From: Marsupella aquatica
Taxonomy: Eukaryota > Marchantiophyta
Direction of reading: 5' to 3'
Assembly: GCA_973895155.1 (NCBI GenBank)
Contig: OZ316897.1
Span: forward strand, 23,560,001-23,624,000
DNA: 64,000 nt
The notes below the pieces were generated by a model, which saw only the letters and a list, made by a program, of their open reading frames with translations, was not told where the DNA came from and searched no databases. The position numbers were made by a program, and so were the translations under genes. Below are positions 44,201 through 58,500 of the stretch, piece after piece; within the stretch, counting starts at the first letter, position 1, and each line of letters opens with the position of its first letter.

Positions 44201-46317
44201 GGTGCGTGCACATGGGGGCCTGTGCAACCCTACTGTAGCATTGGGGGTGTAACGAGCTGGGGGTGAGGGTGGGGGAGGGGTTCCATGGGGGTTGAGGGTG
44301 AGGGTGGCCCCCAGTTTTGGGGGTGCGTGCACATGGGGGCGTGTGCAACCCTAATTGAGCATTGGGGGTGTAACGAGCTGGGGGTGAGGGAGGGGGAGGG
44401 GTTCCATGGGGGTTGAGGGTGAGGGTGGCCCCCAGTTTTGGGGGTGCGTGCACATGGGGGCGTGTGCAACCCTACTGTAGCATTGGGGGTGTAACGAGCT
44501 GGGGGTGAGGGTGGGGGAGGGGTTCCATGGGGGTTGAGGGTGAGGGTGGCCCCCAGTTTTGGGGGTGCGTGCACATGGGGGCGTGTGCAACCCTAATTGA
44601 GCATTGGGGGTGTAACGAGCTGGGGGTGAGGGTGGGGGAGGGGTTCCATGGGGGTTGAGGGTGAGGATGGCCCCCAGTTTTGGGGGTGCGTGCACATGGG
44701 GGCCTGTGCAACCCTACTGTAGCATTGGGGGTGTAACGAGCTGGGGGTGAGGGTGGGGGAGGGGTTCCATGGGGGTTGAGGGTGAGGATGGCCCCCAGTT
44801 TTGGGGGTGCGTGCATTGGGGGTGAGGATGGTCAAGATTGGGGGTGAATCACCCCCAATGTATGCATACTAGGAGTGAGTCCACGCTCCTATCGCGACGA
44901 GGTGATCACAACTAGGGGTACGAGTAGTTGGCTTTTTATGTAATTTTGACTTTTTTAAAGTATTGGTAAAACGTTTCATTTTGGTGGATTTGCGCAAATA
45001 GCACGTTTTGGAACGTTACGTGCTCGCCTAGCACGTTTTTTTGACAAGTATAGCAAAAAGAAAAAAAAGGGTTAGCGTTTAGGGTTTAGGGTTTATGGTT
45101 TAGGGTTTACAGTGTCATCCCCAGTTTTCACATGTGGCATACCAGTTTTTTAAGTACTGGTATGATTATTGAATATTGGGGGTGAGTTTGACCCCCAGTT
45201 TGTTGTGTGCGCATTTTGGAGGGGCTAGGGGTGGGGGTACCCCGCAATTTTCGGGGTGCGTGTACCAGGGGGCGAGTGCCACCCTACTGTAGCTTTTGGG
45301 GGTGTAACGAGCTGGGGGTGAGGGTGGGGGAGGGGTTCCATGGGGGTTGAGGGTGAGGGTGGCCCCCAGTTTTGGGGGTGCGTGCACATGGGGGCCTGTG
45401 CAACCCTAATTGAGCATTGGGGGTGTAACGAGCTGGGGGTGAGGGTGGGGGAGGGGTTCCATGGGGGTTGAGGGTGAGGGTGGCCCCCAGTTTTGGGGGT
45501 GCGTGCACATGGGGGCGTGTGCAACCCTACTGTAGCATTGGGGGTGTAACGAGCAGGGGGTGAGGGAGGGGGAGGGGTTCCATGGGGGTTGAGGGTGAGG
45601 GTGGCCCCCAGTTTTGGGGGTGCGTGCACATGGGGGCGTGTGCAACCCTAATTGAGCATTGGGGGTGTAACGAGCTGGGGGTGAGGGAGGGGGAGGGGTT
45701 CCATGGGGGTTGAGGGTGAGGGTGGCCCCCAATTTTGGGGGTGCGTGCACATGGGGGCGTGTGCAACCCTAATGTAGCATTGGGGGTGTAACGAGCTGGG
45801 GGTGAGGGTGGGGGAGGGGTTCCATGGGGGTTGAGGGTGAGGGTGGCCCCCAGTTTTGGGGGTGCGTGCATTGGGGGTGAGGATGGTCAAGATTGGGGGT
45901 GAATCACCCCCAATGTATGCATACTAGGAGTGAGTCCACGCTCCTATCGCGACGAGGTGATCACAACTAGGGGTACGAGTAGTTGGCTTTTTATGTAATT
46001 TTGACTTTTTTAAAGTATTGGTAAAACGTTTCATTTTGGTGGATTTGCGCAAATAGCACGTTTTGGAACGTTACGTGCTCGCCTAGCACGTTTTTTTGAC
46101 AAGTATAGCAAAAAGAAAAAAAAGGGTTAGCGTTTAGGGTTTAGGGTTTATGGTTTAGGGTTTACAGTGTCATCCCCAGTTTTCACATGTGGCATACCAG
46201 TTTTTTAAGTACTGGTATGATTATTGAATATTGGGGGTGAGTTTGACCCCCAGTTTGTTGTGTGCGCATTTTGGAGGGGCTAGGGGTGGGGGTACCCCGC
46301 AATTTTCGGGGTGCGTG
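35272..46317 (+). repeat. Higher-order satellite, 121-bp monomer, left array (G-rich on + strand)
   Basis: Seven blocks of 121-bp monomers (about 64 in all: 5, 12, 5, 12, 5, 20, 5) are separated by a ~450-bp spacer. Spacer landmarks recur at 35327, 36382, 38284, 39339, 41241, 42296, 45166 and 46221. Block lengths are therefore 1055, 1902, 1055, 1902, 1055, 2870 and 1055, which differ by 7 x 121 and 15 x 121. The 2957-bp pair of blocks (35327-38283) is repeated at 38284-41240 with no difference that I noticed. Monomers carry TAACGAGCTGGGGG, GAGGGGTTCCATGGGGG and GTGCGTGCACATGGGGGC. No monomer is coding: 121 is not a multiple of three, and the open frames are repeat shadows. Confidence 0.95.
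36036..36509 (+). repeat. Representative satellite spacer (~450 bp) with inverted repeats and telomere-like tract
   Basis: Landmarks in order: hairpin ATTGGGGGTG-aat-CACCCCCAAT (about 36052-36074); palindrome GTATGCATAC; AGGAG..CTCCT; ACGTGCT-cgcct-AGCACGT; an A-rich tract; GTTTAGGGTTTAGGG with variants (about 36293-36328); TACCAGT..ACTGGTA; and CCCCG..CGGGG. The same spacer, nearly unchanged, separates every block on both sides of the gap. Confidence 0.85.
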
Positions 46318-46517
46318 NNNNNNNNNNNNNNNNNNNNNNNNNNNNNNNNNNNNNNNNNNNNNNNNNNNNNNNNNNNNNNNNNNNNNNNNNNNNNNNNNNN
46401 NNNNNNNNNNNNNNNNNNNNNNNNNNNNNNNNNNNNNNNNNNNNNNNNNNNNNNNNNNNNNNNNNNNNNNNNNNNNNNNNNNNNNNNNNNNNNNNNNNNN
46501 NNNNNNNNNNNNNNNNN
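46318..46517. other. Assembly gap, 200 N
   Basis: Exactly 200 N. The satellite is in one orientation on the left and the opposite on the right. A fixed gap size is typical of automated scaffolding, so the true distance and relative orientation are unknown. Confidence 0.98.
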
Positions 46518-49500
46518 CCCCCATGGAACCCCTCCCCCTCCCTCACCCCCTGCTCGTTACACCCCCAATGCTACAGTAGGGTTGCACACGCCCCCATGTG
46601 CACGCACCCCCAAAACTGGGGGCCACCCTCACCCTCAACCCCCATGGAACCCCTCCCCCACCCTCACCCCCAGCTCGTTACACCCCCAATGCTCAATTAG
46701 GGTTGCACAGGCCCCCATGTGCACGCACCCCCAAAACTGGGGGCCACCCTCACCCTCAACCCCCATGGAACCCCTCCCCCACCCTCACCCCCAGCTCGTT
46801 ACACCCCCAAAAGCTACAGTAGGGTGGCACTCGCCCCCTGGTACACGCACCCCGAAAATTGCGGGGTACCCCCACCCCTAGCCCCTCCAAAATGCGCACA
46901 CAACAAACTGGGGGTCAAACTCACCCCCAATATTCAATAATCATACCAGTACTTAAAAAACTGGTATGCCACATGTGAAAACTGGGGATGACACTGTAAA
47001 CCCTAAACCATAAACCCTAAACCCTAAACGCTAACCCTTTTTTTTCTTTTTGCTATACTTGTCAAAAAAACGTGCTAGGCGAGCACGTAACGTTCCAAAA
47101 CGTGCTATTTGCGCAAATCCACCAAAATGAAACGTTTTACCAATACTTTAAAAAAGTCAAAATTACATAAAAAGCCAACTACTCGTACCCCTAGTTGTGA
47201 TCACCTCGTCGCGATAGGAGCGTGGACTCACTCCTAGTATGCATACATTGGGGGTGATTCACCCCCAATCTTGACCATCCTCACCCCCAATGCACGCACC
47301 CCCAAAACTGGGGGCCACCCTCACCCTCAACCCCCATGGAACCCCTCCCCCACCCTCACCCCCAGCTCGTTACACCCCCAATGCTACATTAGGGTTGCAC
47401 ACGCCCCCATGTGCACGCACCCCCAAAATTGGGGGCCACCCTCACCCTCAACCCCCATGGAACCCCTCCCCTCCCTCACCCCCAGCTCGTTACACCCCCA
47501 ATGCTCAATTAGGGTTGCACACGCCCCCATGTGCACGCACCCCCAAAACTGGGGGCCACCCTCACCCTCAACCCCCATGGAACCCCTCCCCCTCCCTCAC
47601 CCCCTGCTCGTTACACCCCCAATGCTACAGTAGGGTTGCACACGCCCCCATGTGCACGCACCCCCAAAACTGGGGGCCACCCTCACCCTCAACCCCCATG
47701 GAACCCCTCCCCCACCCTCACCCCCAGCTCGTTACACCCCCAATGCTCAATTAGGGTTGCACAGGCCCCCATGTGCACGCACCCCCAAAACTGGGGGCCA
47801 CCCTCACCCTCAACCCCCATGGAACCCCTCCCCCACCCTCACCCCCAGCTCGTTACACCCCCAAAAGCTACAGTAGGGTGGCACTCGCCCCCTGGTACAC
47901 GCACCCCGAAAATTGCGGGGTACCCCCACCCCTAGCCCCTCCAAAATGCGCACACAACAAACTCGGGGTCAAACTCACCCCCAATATTCAATAATCATAC
48001 CAGTACTTAAAAAACTGGTATGCCACATGTGAAAACTGGGGATGACACTGTAAACCCTAAACCATAAACCCTAAACCCTAAACGCTAACCCTTTTTTTTC
48101 TTTTTGCTATACTTGTCAAAAAAACGTGCTAGGCGAGCACGTAACGTTCCAAAACGTGCTATTTGCGCAAATCCACCAAAATGAAACGTTTTACCAATAC
48201 TTTAAAAAAGTCAAAATTACATAAAAAGCCAACTACTCGTACCCCTAGTTGTGATCACCTCGTCGCGATAGGAGCGTGGACTCACTCCTAGTATGCATAC
48301 ATTGGGGGTGATTCACCCCCAATCTTGACCATCCTCACCCCCAATGCACGCACCCCCAAAACTGGGGGCCACCCTCACCCTCAACCCCCATGGAACCCCT
48401 CCCCCCACCCTCACCCCCAGCTCGTTACACCCCCAATGCTACATTAGGGTTGCACAGGCCCCCATGTGCACGCACCCCCAAAACTGGGGGCCATCCTCAC
48501 CCTCAACCCCCATGGAACCCCTCCCCCACCCTCACCCCCAGCTCGTTACACCCCCAATGCTCAATTAGGGTTGCACACGCCCCCATGTGCACGCACCCCC
48601 AAAACTGGGGGCCACCCTCACCCTCACCCCCATGGAACCCCTCCCCCACCCTCACCCCCAGCTCGTTACACCCCAATGCTCAATTAGGGTTGCACACGCC
48701 CCCATGTGCACGCACCCCCAAAACTGGGGGCCATCCTCACCCTCAACCCCCATGGAACCCCTCCCCCACCCTCACCCCCAGCTCGTTACACCCCCAATGC
48801 TCAATTAGGGTTGCACACGCCCCCATGTGCACGCACCCCCAAAACTGGGGGCCCACCCTCACCCTCAACCCCCATGGAACCCTCCCCCACCCTCACCCCC
48901 AGCTCGTTACACCCCCAATGCTACAGTAGGGTTGCACACGCCCCCATGTGCACGCACCCCCAAAATTGGGGGCCACCCTCACCCTCAACCCCCATGGAAC
49001 CCCTCCCCTCCCTCACCCCCAGCTCGTTACACCCCCAATGCTCAATTAGGGTTGCACACGCCCCCATGTGCACGCACCCCCAAAACTGGGGGCCACCCTC
49101 ACCCTCAACCCCCATGGAACCCCTCCCCCTCCCTCACCCCCTGCTCGTTACACCCCCAATGCTACAGTAGGGTGCACACGCCCCCATGTGCACGCACCCC
49201 CAAAACTGGGGGCCACCCTCACCCTCAACCCCCATGGAACCCCTCCCCCTCCCTCACCCCCAGCTCGTTACACCCCCAATGCTCAATTAGGGTTGCACAC
49301 GCCCCCATGTGCACGCACCCCCAAAACTGGGGGCCACCCTCACCCTCAACCCCCATGGAACCCCTCCCCACCCTCACCCCCAGCTCGTTACACCCCCAAT
49401 GCTCAATTAGGGTTGCACACGCCCCCATGTGCACGCACCCCCAAAACTGGGGGCCATCCTCACCCTCAACCCCCATGGAACCCCTCCCCCACCCTCACCC

Positions 49501-52500
49501 CCAGCTCGTTACACCCCCAATGCTCAATTAGGGTTGCACACGCCCCCATGTGCACGCACCCCCAAAACTGGGGGCCACCCTCACCCTCAACCCCCATGGA
49601 ACCCCTCCCCCACCCTCACCCCCAGCTCGTTACACCCCCAATGCTACAGTAGGGTTGCACACGCCCCCATGTGCACGCACCCCCAAAACTGGGGGCCATC
49701 CTCACCCTCAACCCCCATGGAACCCCTCCCCCACCCTCACCCCCAGCTCGTTACACCCCCAATGCTCAATTAGGGTTGCACACGCCCCCATGTGCACGCA
49801 CCCCCAAAACTGGGGGCCACCCTCACCCTCAACCCCCATGGAACCCCTCCCCCACCCTCACCCCCAGCTCGTTACACCCCCAAAAGCTACAGTAGGGTGG
49901 CACTCGCCCCCTGGTACACGCACCCCGAAAATTGCGGGGTACCCCCACCCCTAGCCCCTCCAAAATGCGCACACAACAAACTCGGGGTCAAACTCACCCC
50001 CAATATTCAATAATCATACCAGTACTTAAAAAACTGGTATGCCACATGTGAAAACTGGGGATGACACTGTAAACCCTAAACCATAAACCCTAAACCCTAA
50101 ACGCTAACCCTTTTTTTTCTTTTTGCTATACTTGTCAAAAAAACGTGCTAGGCGAGCACGTAACGTTCCAAAACGTGCTATTTGCGCAAATCCACCAAAA
50201 TGAAACGTTTTACCAATACTTTAAAAAAGTCAAAATTACATAAAAAGCCAACTACTCGTACCCCTAGTTGTGATCACCTCGTCGCGATAGGAGCGTGGAC
50301 TCACTCCTAGTATGCATACATTGGGGGTGATTCACCCCCAATCTTGACCATCCTCACCCCCAATGCACGCACCCCCAAAACTGGGGGCCACCCTCACCCT
50401 CAACCCCCATGGAACCCCTCCCCCACCCTCACCCCCAGCTCGTTACACCCCCAATGCTACATTAGGGTTGCACACGCCCCCATGTGCACGCACCCCCAAA
50501 ATTGGGGGCCACCCTCACCCTCAACCCCCATGGAACCCCTCCCCCTCCCTCACCCCCAGCTCGTTACACCCCCAATGCTCAATTAGGGTTGCACACGCCC
50601 CCATGTGCACGCACCCCCAAAACTGGGGGCCACCCTCACCCTCAACCCCCATGGAACCCCTCCCCCTCCCTCACCCCCTGCTCGTTACACCCCCAATGCT
50701 ACAGTAGGGTTGCACACGCCCCCATGTGCACGCACCCCCAAAACTGGGGGCCACCCTCACCCTCAACCCCCATGGAACCCCTCCCCCACCCTCACCCCCA
50801 GCTCGTTACACCCCCAATGCTCAATTAGGGTTGCACAGGCCCCCATGTGCACGCACCCCCAAAACTGGGGGCCACCCTCACCCTCAACCCCCATGGAACC
50901 CCTCCCCCACCCTCACCCCCAGCTCGTTACACCCCCAAAAGCTACAGTAGGGTGGCACTCGCCCCCTGGTACACGCACCCCGAAAATTGCGGGGTACCCC
51001 CACCCCTAGCCCCTCCAAAATGCGCACACAACAAACTGGGGGTCAAACTCACCCCCAATATTCAATAATCATACCAGTACTTAAAAAACTGGTATGCCAC
51101 ATGTGAAAACTGGGGATGACACTGTAAACCCTAAACCATAAACCCTAAACCCTAAACGCTAACCCTTTTTTTTCTTTTTGCTATACTTGTCAAAAAAACG
51201 TGCTAGGCGAGCACGTAACGTTCCAAAACGTGCTATTTGCGCAAATCCACCAAAATGAAACGTTTTACCAATACTTTAAAAAAGTCAAAATTACATAAAA
51301 AGCCAACTACTCGTACCCCTAGTTGTGATCACCTCGTCGCGATAGGAGCGTGGACTCACTCCTAGTATGCATACATTGGGGGTGATTCACCCCCAATCTT
51401 GACCATCCTCACCCCCAATGCACGCACCCCCAAAACTGGGGGCCACCCTCACCCTCAACCCCCATGGAACCCCTCCCCCACCCTCACCCCCAGCTCGTTA
51501 CACCCCCAATGCTACATTAGGGTTGCACAGGCCCCCATGTGCACGCACCCCCAAAACTGGGGGCCATCCTCACCCTCAACCCCCATGGAACCCCTCCCCC
51601 ACCCTCACCCCCAGCTCGTTACACCCCCAATGCTCAATTAGGGTTGCACACGCCCCCATGTGCACGCACCCCCAAAACTGGGGGCCACCCTCACCCTCAA
51701 CCCCCATGGAACCCCTCCCCCACCCTCACCCCCAGCTCGTTACACCCCCAATGCTCAATTAGGGTTGCACACGCCCCCATGTGCACGCACCCCCAAAACT
51801 GGGGGCCATCCTCACCCTCAACCCCCATGGAACCCCTCCCCCACCCTCACCCCCAGCTCGTTACACCCCCAATGCTCAATTAGGGTTGCACACGCCCCCA
51901 TGTGCACGCACCCCCAAAACTGGGGGCCACCCTCACCCTCAACCCCCATGGAACCCCTCCCCCACCCTCACCCCCAGCTCGTTACACCCCCAAAAGCTAC
52001 AGTAAGGTGGCACTCGCCCCCTGGTACACGCACCCCGAAAATTGCGGGGTACCCCCACCCCTAGCCCCTCCAAAATGCGCACACAACAAACTCGGGGTCA
52101 AACTCACCCCCAATATTCAATAATCATACCAGTACTTAAAAAACTGGTATGCCACATGTGAAAACTGGGGATGACACTGTAAACCCTAAACCATAAACCC
52201 TAAACCCTAAACGCTAACCCTTTTTTTTCTTTTTGCTATACTTGTCAAAAAAACGTGCTAGGCGAGCACGTAACGTTCCAAAACGTGCTATTTGCGCAAA
52301 TCCACCAAAATGAAACGTTTTACCAATACTTTAAAAAAGTCAAAATTACATAAAAAGCCAACTACTCGTACCCCTAGTTGTGATCACCTCGTCGCGATAG
52401 GAGCGTGGACTCACTCCTAGTATGCATACATTGGGGGTGATTCACCCCCAATCTTGACCATCCTCACCCCCAATGCACGCACCCCCAAAACTGGGGGCCA

Positions 52501-55500
52501 CCCTCACCCTCAACCCCCATGGAACCCCTCCCCCACCCTCACCCCCAGCTCGTTACACCCCCAATGCTACATTAGGGTTGCACACGCCCCCATGTGCACG
52601 CACCCCCAAAATTGGGGGCCACCCTCACCCTCAACCCCCATGGAACCCCTCCCCCTCCCTCACCCCCAGCTCGTTACACCCCCAATGCTCAATTAGGGTT
52701 GCACACGCCCCCATGTGCACGCACCCCCAAAACTGGGGGCCACCCTCACCCTCAACCCCCATGGAACCCCTCCCCCTCCCTCACCCCCTGCTCGTTACAC
52801 CCCCAATGCTACAGTAGGGTTGCACACGCCCCCATGTGCACGCACCCCCAAAACTGGGGGCCACCCTCACCCTCAACCCCCATGGAACCCCTCCCCCACC
52901 CTCACCCCCAGCTCGTTACACCCCCAATGCTCAATTAGGGTTGCACAGGCCCCCATGTGCACGCACCCCCAAAACTGGGGGCCACCCTCACCCTCAACCC
53001 CCATGGAACCCCTCCCCCACCCTCACCCCCAGCTCGTTACACCCCCAAAAGCTACAGTAGGGTGGCACTCGCCCCCTGGTACACGCACCCCGAAAATTGC
53101 GGGGTACCCCCACCCCTAGCCCCTCCAAAATGCGCACACAACAAACTGGGGGTCAAACTCACCCCCAATATTCAATAATCATACCAGTACTTAAAAAACT
53201 GGTATGCCACATGTGAAAACTGGGGATGACACTGTAAACCCTAAACCATAAACCCTAAACCCTAAACGCTAACCCTTTTTTTTCTTTTTGCTATACTTGT
53301 CAAAAAAACGTGCTAGGCGAGCACGTAACGTTCCAAAACGTGCTATTTGCGCAAATCCACCAAAATGAAACGTTTTACCAATACTTTAAAAAAGTCAAAA
53401 TTACATAAAAAGCCAACTACTCGTACCCCTAGTTGTGATCACCTCGTCGCGATAGGAGCGTGGACTCACTCCTAGTATGCATACATTGGGGGTGATTCAC
53501 CCCCAATCTTGACCATCCTCACCCCCAATGCACGCACCCCCAAAACTGGGGGCCACCCTCACCCTCAACCCCCATGGAACCCCTCCCCCACCCTCACCCC
53601 CAGCTCGTTACACCCCCAATGCTACATTAGGGTTGCACAGGCCCCCATGTGCACGCACCCCCAAAACTGGGGGCCATCCTCACCCTCAACCCCCATGGAA
53701 CCCCTCCCCCACCCTCACCCCCAGCTCGTTACACCCCCAATGCTCAATTAGGGTTGCACACGCCCCCATGTGCACGCACCCCCAAAACTGGGGGCCACCC
53801 TCACCCTCAACCCCCATGGAACCCCTCCCCCACCCTCACCCCCAGCTCGTTACACCCCCAATGCTCAATTAGGGTTGCACACGCCCCCATGTGCACGCAC
53901 CCCCAAAACTGGGGGCCATCCTCACCCTCAACCCCCATGGAACCCCTCCCCCACCCTCACCCCCAGCTCGTTACACCCCCAATGCTCAATTAGGGTTGCA
54001 CACGCCCCCATGTGCACGCACCCCCAAAACTGGGGGCCACCCTCACCCTCAACCCCCATGGAACCCCTCCCCCACCCTCACCCCCAGCTCGTTACACCCC
54101 CAAAAGCTACAGTAAGGTGGCACTCGCCCCCTGGTACACGCACCCCGAAAATTGCGGGGTACCCCCACCCCTAGCCCCTCCAAAATGCGCACACAACAAA
54201 CTCGGGGTCAAACTCACCCCCAATATTCAATAATCATACCAGTACTTAAAAAACTGGTATGCCACATGTGAAAACTGGGGATGACACTGTAAACCCTAAA
54301 CCATAAACCCTAAACCCTAAACGCTAACCCTTTTTTTTCTTTTTGCTATACTTGTCAAAAAAACGTGCTAGGCGAGCACGTAACGTTCCAAAACGTGCTA
54401 TTTGCGCAAATCCACCAAAATGAAACGTTTTACCAATACTTTAAAAAAGTCAAAATTACATAAAAAGCCAACTACTCGTACCCCTAGTTGTGATCACCTC
54501 GTCGCGATAGGAGCGTGGACTCACTCCTAGTATGCATACATTGGGGGTGATTCACCCCCAATCTTGACCATCCTCACCCCCAATGCACGCACCCCCAAAA
54601 CTGGGGGCCACCCTCACCCTCAACCCCCATGGAACCCCTCCCCCACCCTCACCCCCAGCTCGTTACACCCCCAATGCTACATTAGGGTTGCACACGCCCC
54701 CATGTGCACGCACCCCCAAAATTGGGGGCCACCCTCACCCTCAACCCCCATGGAACCCCTCCCCCTCCCTCACCCCCAGCTCGTTACACCCCCAATGCTC
54801 AATTAGGGTTGCACACGCCCCCATGTGCACGCACCCCCAAAACTGGGGGCCACCCTCACCCTCAACCCCCATGGAACCCCTCCCCCTCCCTCACCCCCTG
54901 CTCGTTACACCCCCAATGCTACAGTAGGGTTGCACACGCCCCCATGTGCACGCACCCCCAAAACTGGGGGCCACCCTCACCCTCAACCCCCATGGAACCC
55001 CTCCCCCACCCTCACCCCCAGCTCGTTACACCCCCAATGCTCAATTAGGGTTGCACAGGCCCCCATGTGCACGCACCCCCAAAACTGGGGGCCACCCTCA
55101 CCCTCAACCCCCATGGAACCCCTCCCCCACCCTCACCCCCAGCTCGTTACACCCCCAAAAGCTACAGTAGGGTGGCACTCGCCCCCTGGTACACGCACCC
55201 CGAAAATTGCGGGGTACCCCCACCCCTAGCCCCTCCAAAATGCGCACACAACAAACTGGGGGTCAAACTCACCCCCAATATTCAATAATCATACCAGTAC
55301 TTAAAAAACTGGTATGCCACATGTGAAAACTGGGGATGACACTGTAAACCCTAAACCATAAACCCTAAACCCTAAACGCTAACCCTTTTTTTTCTTTTTG
55401 CTATACTTGTCAAAAAAACGTGCTAGGCGAGCACGTAACGTTCCAAAACGTGCTATTTGCGCAAATCCACCAAAATGAAACGTTTTACCAATACTTTAAA

Positions 55501-58500
55501 AAAGTCAAAATTACATAAAAAGCCAACTACTCGTACCCCTAGTTGTGATCACCTCGTCGCGATAGGAGCGTGGACTCACTCCTAGTATGCATACATTGGG
55601 GGTGATTCACCCCCAATCTTGACCATCCTCACCCCCAATGCACGCACCCCCAAAACTGGGGGCCACCCTCACCCTCAACCCCCATGGAACCCCTCCCCCA
55701 CCCTCACCCCCAGCTCGTTACACCCCCAATGCTACATTAGGGTTGCACAGGCCCCCATGTGCACGCACCCCCAAAACTGGGGGCCATCCTCACCCTCAAC
55801 CCCCATGGAACCCCTCCCCCACCCTCACCCCCAGCTCGTTACACCCCCAATGCTCAATTAGGGTTGCACACGCCCCCATGTGCACGCACCCCCAAAACTG
55901 GGGGCCACCCTCACCCTCAACCCCCATGGAACCCCTCCCCCACCCTCACCCCCAGCTCGTTACACCCCCAATGCTCAATTAGGGTTGCACACGCCCCCAT
56001 GTGCACGCACCCCCAAAACTGGGGGCCATCCTCACCCTCAACCCCCATGGAACCCCTCCCCCACCCTCACCCCCAGCTCGTTACACCCCCAATGCTCAAT
56101 TAGGGTTGCACACGCCCCCATGTGCACGCACCCCCAAAACTGGGGGCCACCCTCACCCTCAACCCCCATGGAACCCCTCCCCCACCCTCACCCCCAGCTC
56201 GTTACACCCCCAAAAGCTACAGTAGGGTGGCACTCGCCCCCTGGTACACGCACCCCGAAAATTGCGGGGTACCCCCACCCCTAGCCCCTCCAAAATGCGC
56301 ACACAACAAACTCGGGGTCAAACTCACCCCCAATATTCAATAATCATACCAGTACTTAAAAAACTGGTATGCCACATGTGAAAACTGGGGATGACACTGT
56401 AAACCCTAAACCATAAACCCTAAACCCTAAACGCTAACCCTTTTTTTTCTTTTTGCTATACTTGTCAAAAAAACGTGCTAGGCGAGCACGTAACGTTCCA
56501 AAACGTGCTATTTGCGCAAATCCACCAAAATGAAACGTTTTACCAATACTTTAAAAAAGTCAAAATTACATAAAAAGCCAACTACTCGTACCCCTAGTTG
56601 TGATCACCTCGTCGCGATAGGAGCGTGGACTCACTCCTAGTATGCATACATTGGGGGTGATTCACCCCCAATCTTGACCATCCTCACCCCCAATGCACGC
56701 ACCCCCAAAACTGGGGGCCACCCTCACCCTCAACCCCCATGGAACCCCTCCCCCACCCTCACCCCCAGCTCGTTACACCCCCAATGCTACATTAGGGTTG
56801 CACACGCCCCCATGTGCACGCACCCCCAAAATTGGGGGCCACCCTCACCCTCAACCCCCATGGAACCCCTCCCCCTCCCTCACCCCCAGCTCGTTACACC
56901 CCCAATGCTCAATTAGGGTTGCACACGCCCCCATGTGCACGCACCCCCAAAACTGGGGGCCACCCTCACCCTCAACCCCCATGGAACCCCTCCCCCTCCC
57001 TCACCCCCTGCTCGTTACACCCCCAATGCTACAGTAGGGTTGCACACGCCCCCATGTGCACGCACCCCCAAAACTGGGGGCCACCCTCACCCTCAACCCC
57101 CATGGAACCCCTCCCCCACCCTCACCCCCAGCTCGTTACACCCCCAATGCTCAATTAGGGTTGCACAGGCCCCCATGTGCACGCACCCCCAAAACTGGGG
57201 GCCACCCTCACCCTCAACCCCCATGGAACCCCTCCCCCACCCTCACCCCCAGCTCGTTACACCCCCAAAAGCTACAGTAGGGTGGCACTCGCCCCCTGGT
57301 ACACGCACCCCGAAAATTGCGGGGTACCCCCACCCCTAGCCCCTCCAAAATGCGCACACAACAAACTGGGGGTCAAACTCACCCCCAATATTCAATAATC
57401 ATACCAGTACTTAAAAAACTGGTATGCCACATGTGAAAACTGGGGATGACACTGTAAACCCTAAACCATAAACCCTAAACCCTAAACGCTAACCCTTTTT
57501 TTTCTTTTTGCTATACTTGTCAAAAAAACGTGCTAGGCGAGCACGTAACGTTCCAAAACGTGCTATTTGCGCAAATCCACCAAAATGAAACGTTTTACCA
57601 ATACTTTAAAAAAGTCAAAATTACATAAAAAGCCAACTACTCGTACCCCTAGTTGTGATCACCTCGTCGCGATAGGAGCGTGGACTCACTCCTAGTATGC
57701 ATACATTGGGGGTGATTCACCCCCAATCTTGACCATCCTCACCCCCAATGCACGCACCCCCAAAACTGGGGGCCACCCTCACCCTCAACCCCCATGGAAC
57801 CCCTCCCCCACCCTCACCCCCAGCTCGTTACACCCCCAATGCTACATTAGGGTTGCACAGGCCCCCATGTGCACGCACCCCCAAAACTGGGGGCCATCCT
57901 CACCCTCAACCCCCATGGAACCCCTCCCCCACCCTCACCCCCAGCTCGTTACACCCCCAATGCTCAATTAGGGTTGCACACGCCCCCATGTGCACGCACC
58001 CCCAAAACTGGGGGCCACCCTCACCCTCAACCCCCATGGAACCCCTCCCCCACCCTCACCCCCAGCTCGTTACACCCCCAATGCTCAATTAGGGTTGCAC
58101 ACGCCCCCATGTGCACGCACCCCCAAAACTGGGGGCCATCCTCACCCTCAACCCCCATGGAACCCCTCCCCCACCCTCACCCCCAGCTCGTTACACCCCC
58201 AATGCTCAATTAGGGTTGCACACGCCCCCATGTGCACGCACCCCCAAAACTGGGGGCCACCCTCACCCTCAACCCCCATGGAACCCCTCCCCCACCCTCA
58301 CCCCCAGCTCGTTACACCCCCAATGCTACAGTAGGGTTGCACACGCCCCCATGTGCACGCACCCCCAAAATTGGGGGCCACCCTCACCCTCAACCCCCAT
58401 GGAACCCCTCCCCCTCCCTCACCCCCAGCTCGTTACACCCCCAATGCTCAATTAGGGTTGCACACGCCCCCATGTGCACGCACCCCCAAAACTGGGGGCC

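Noticed and set aside
46183-46881. Open frames running through the gap
   Set aside because: They read through 200 unknown bases and are artefacts.
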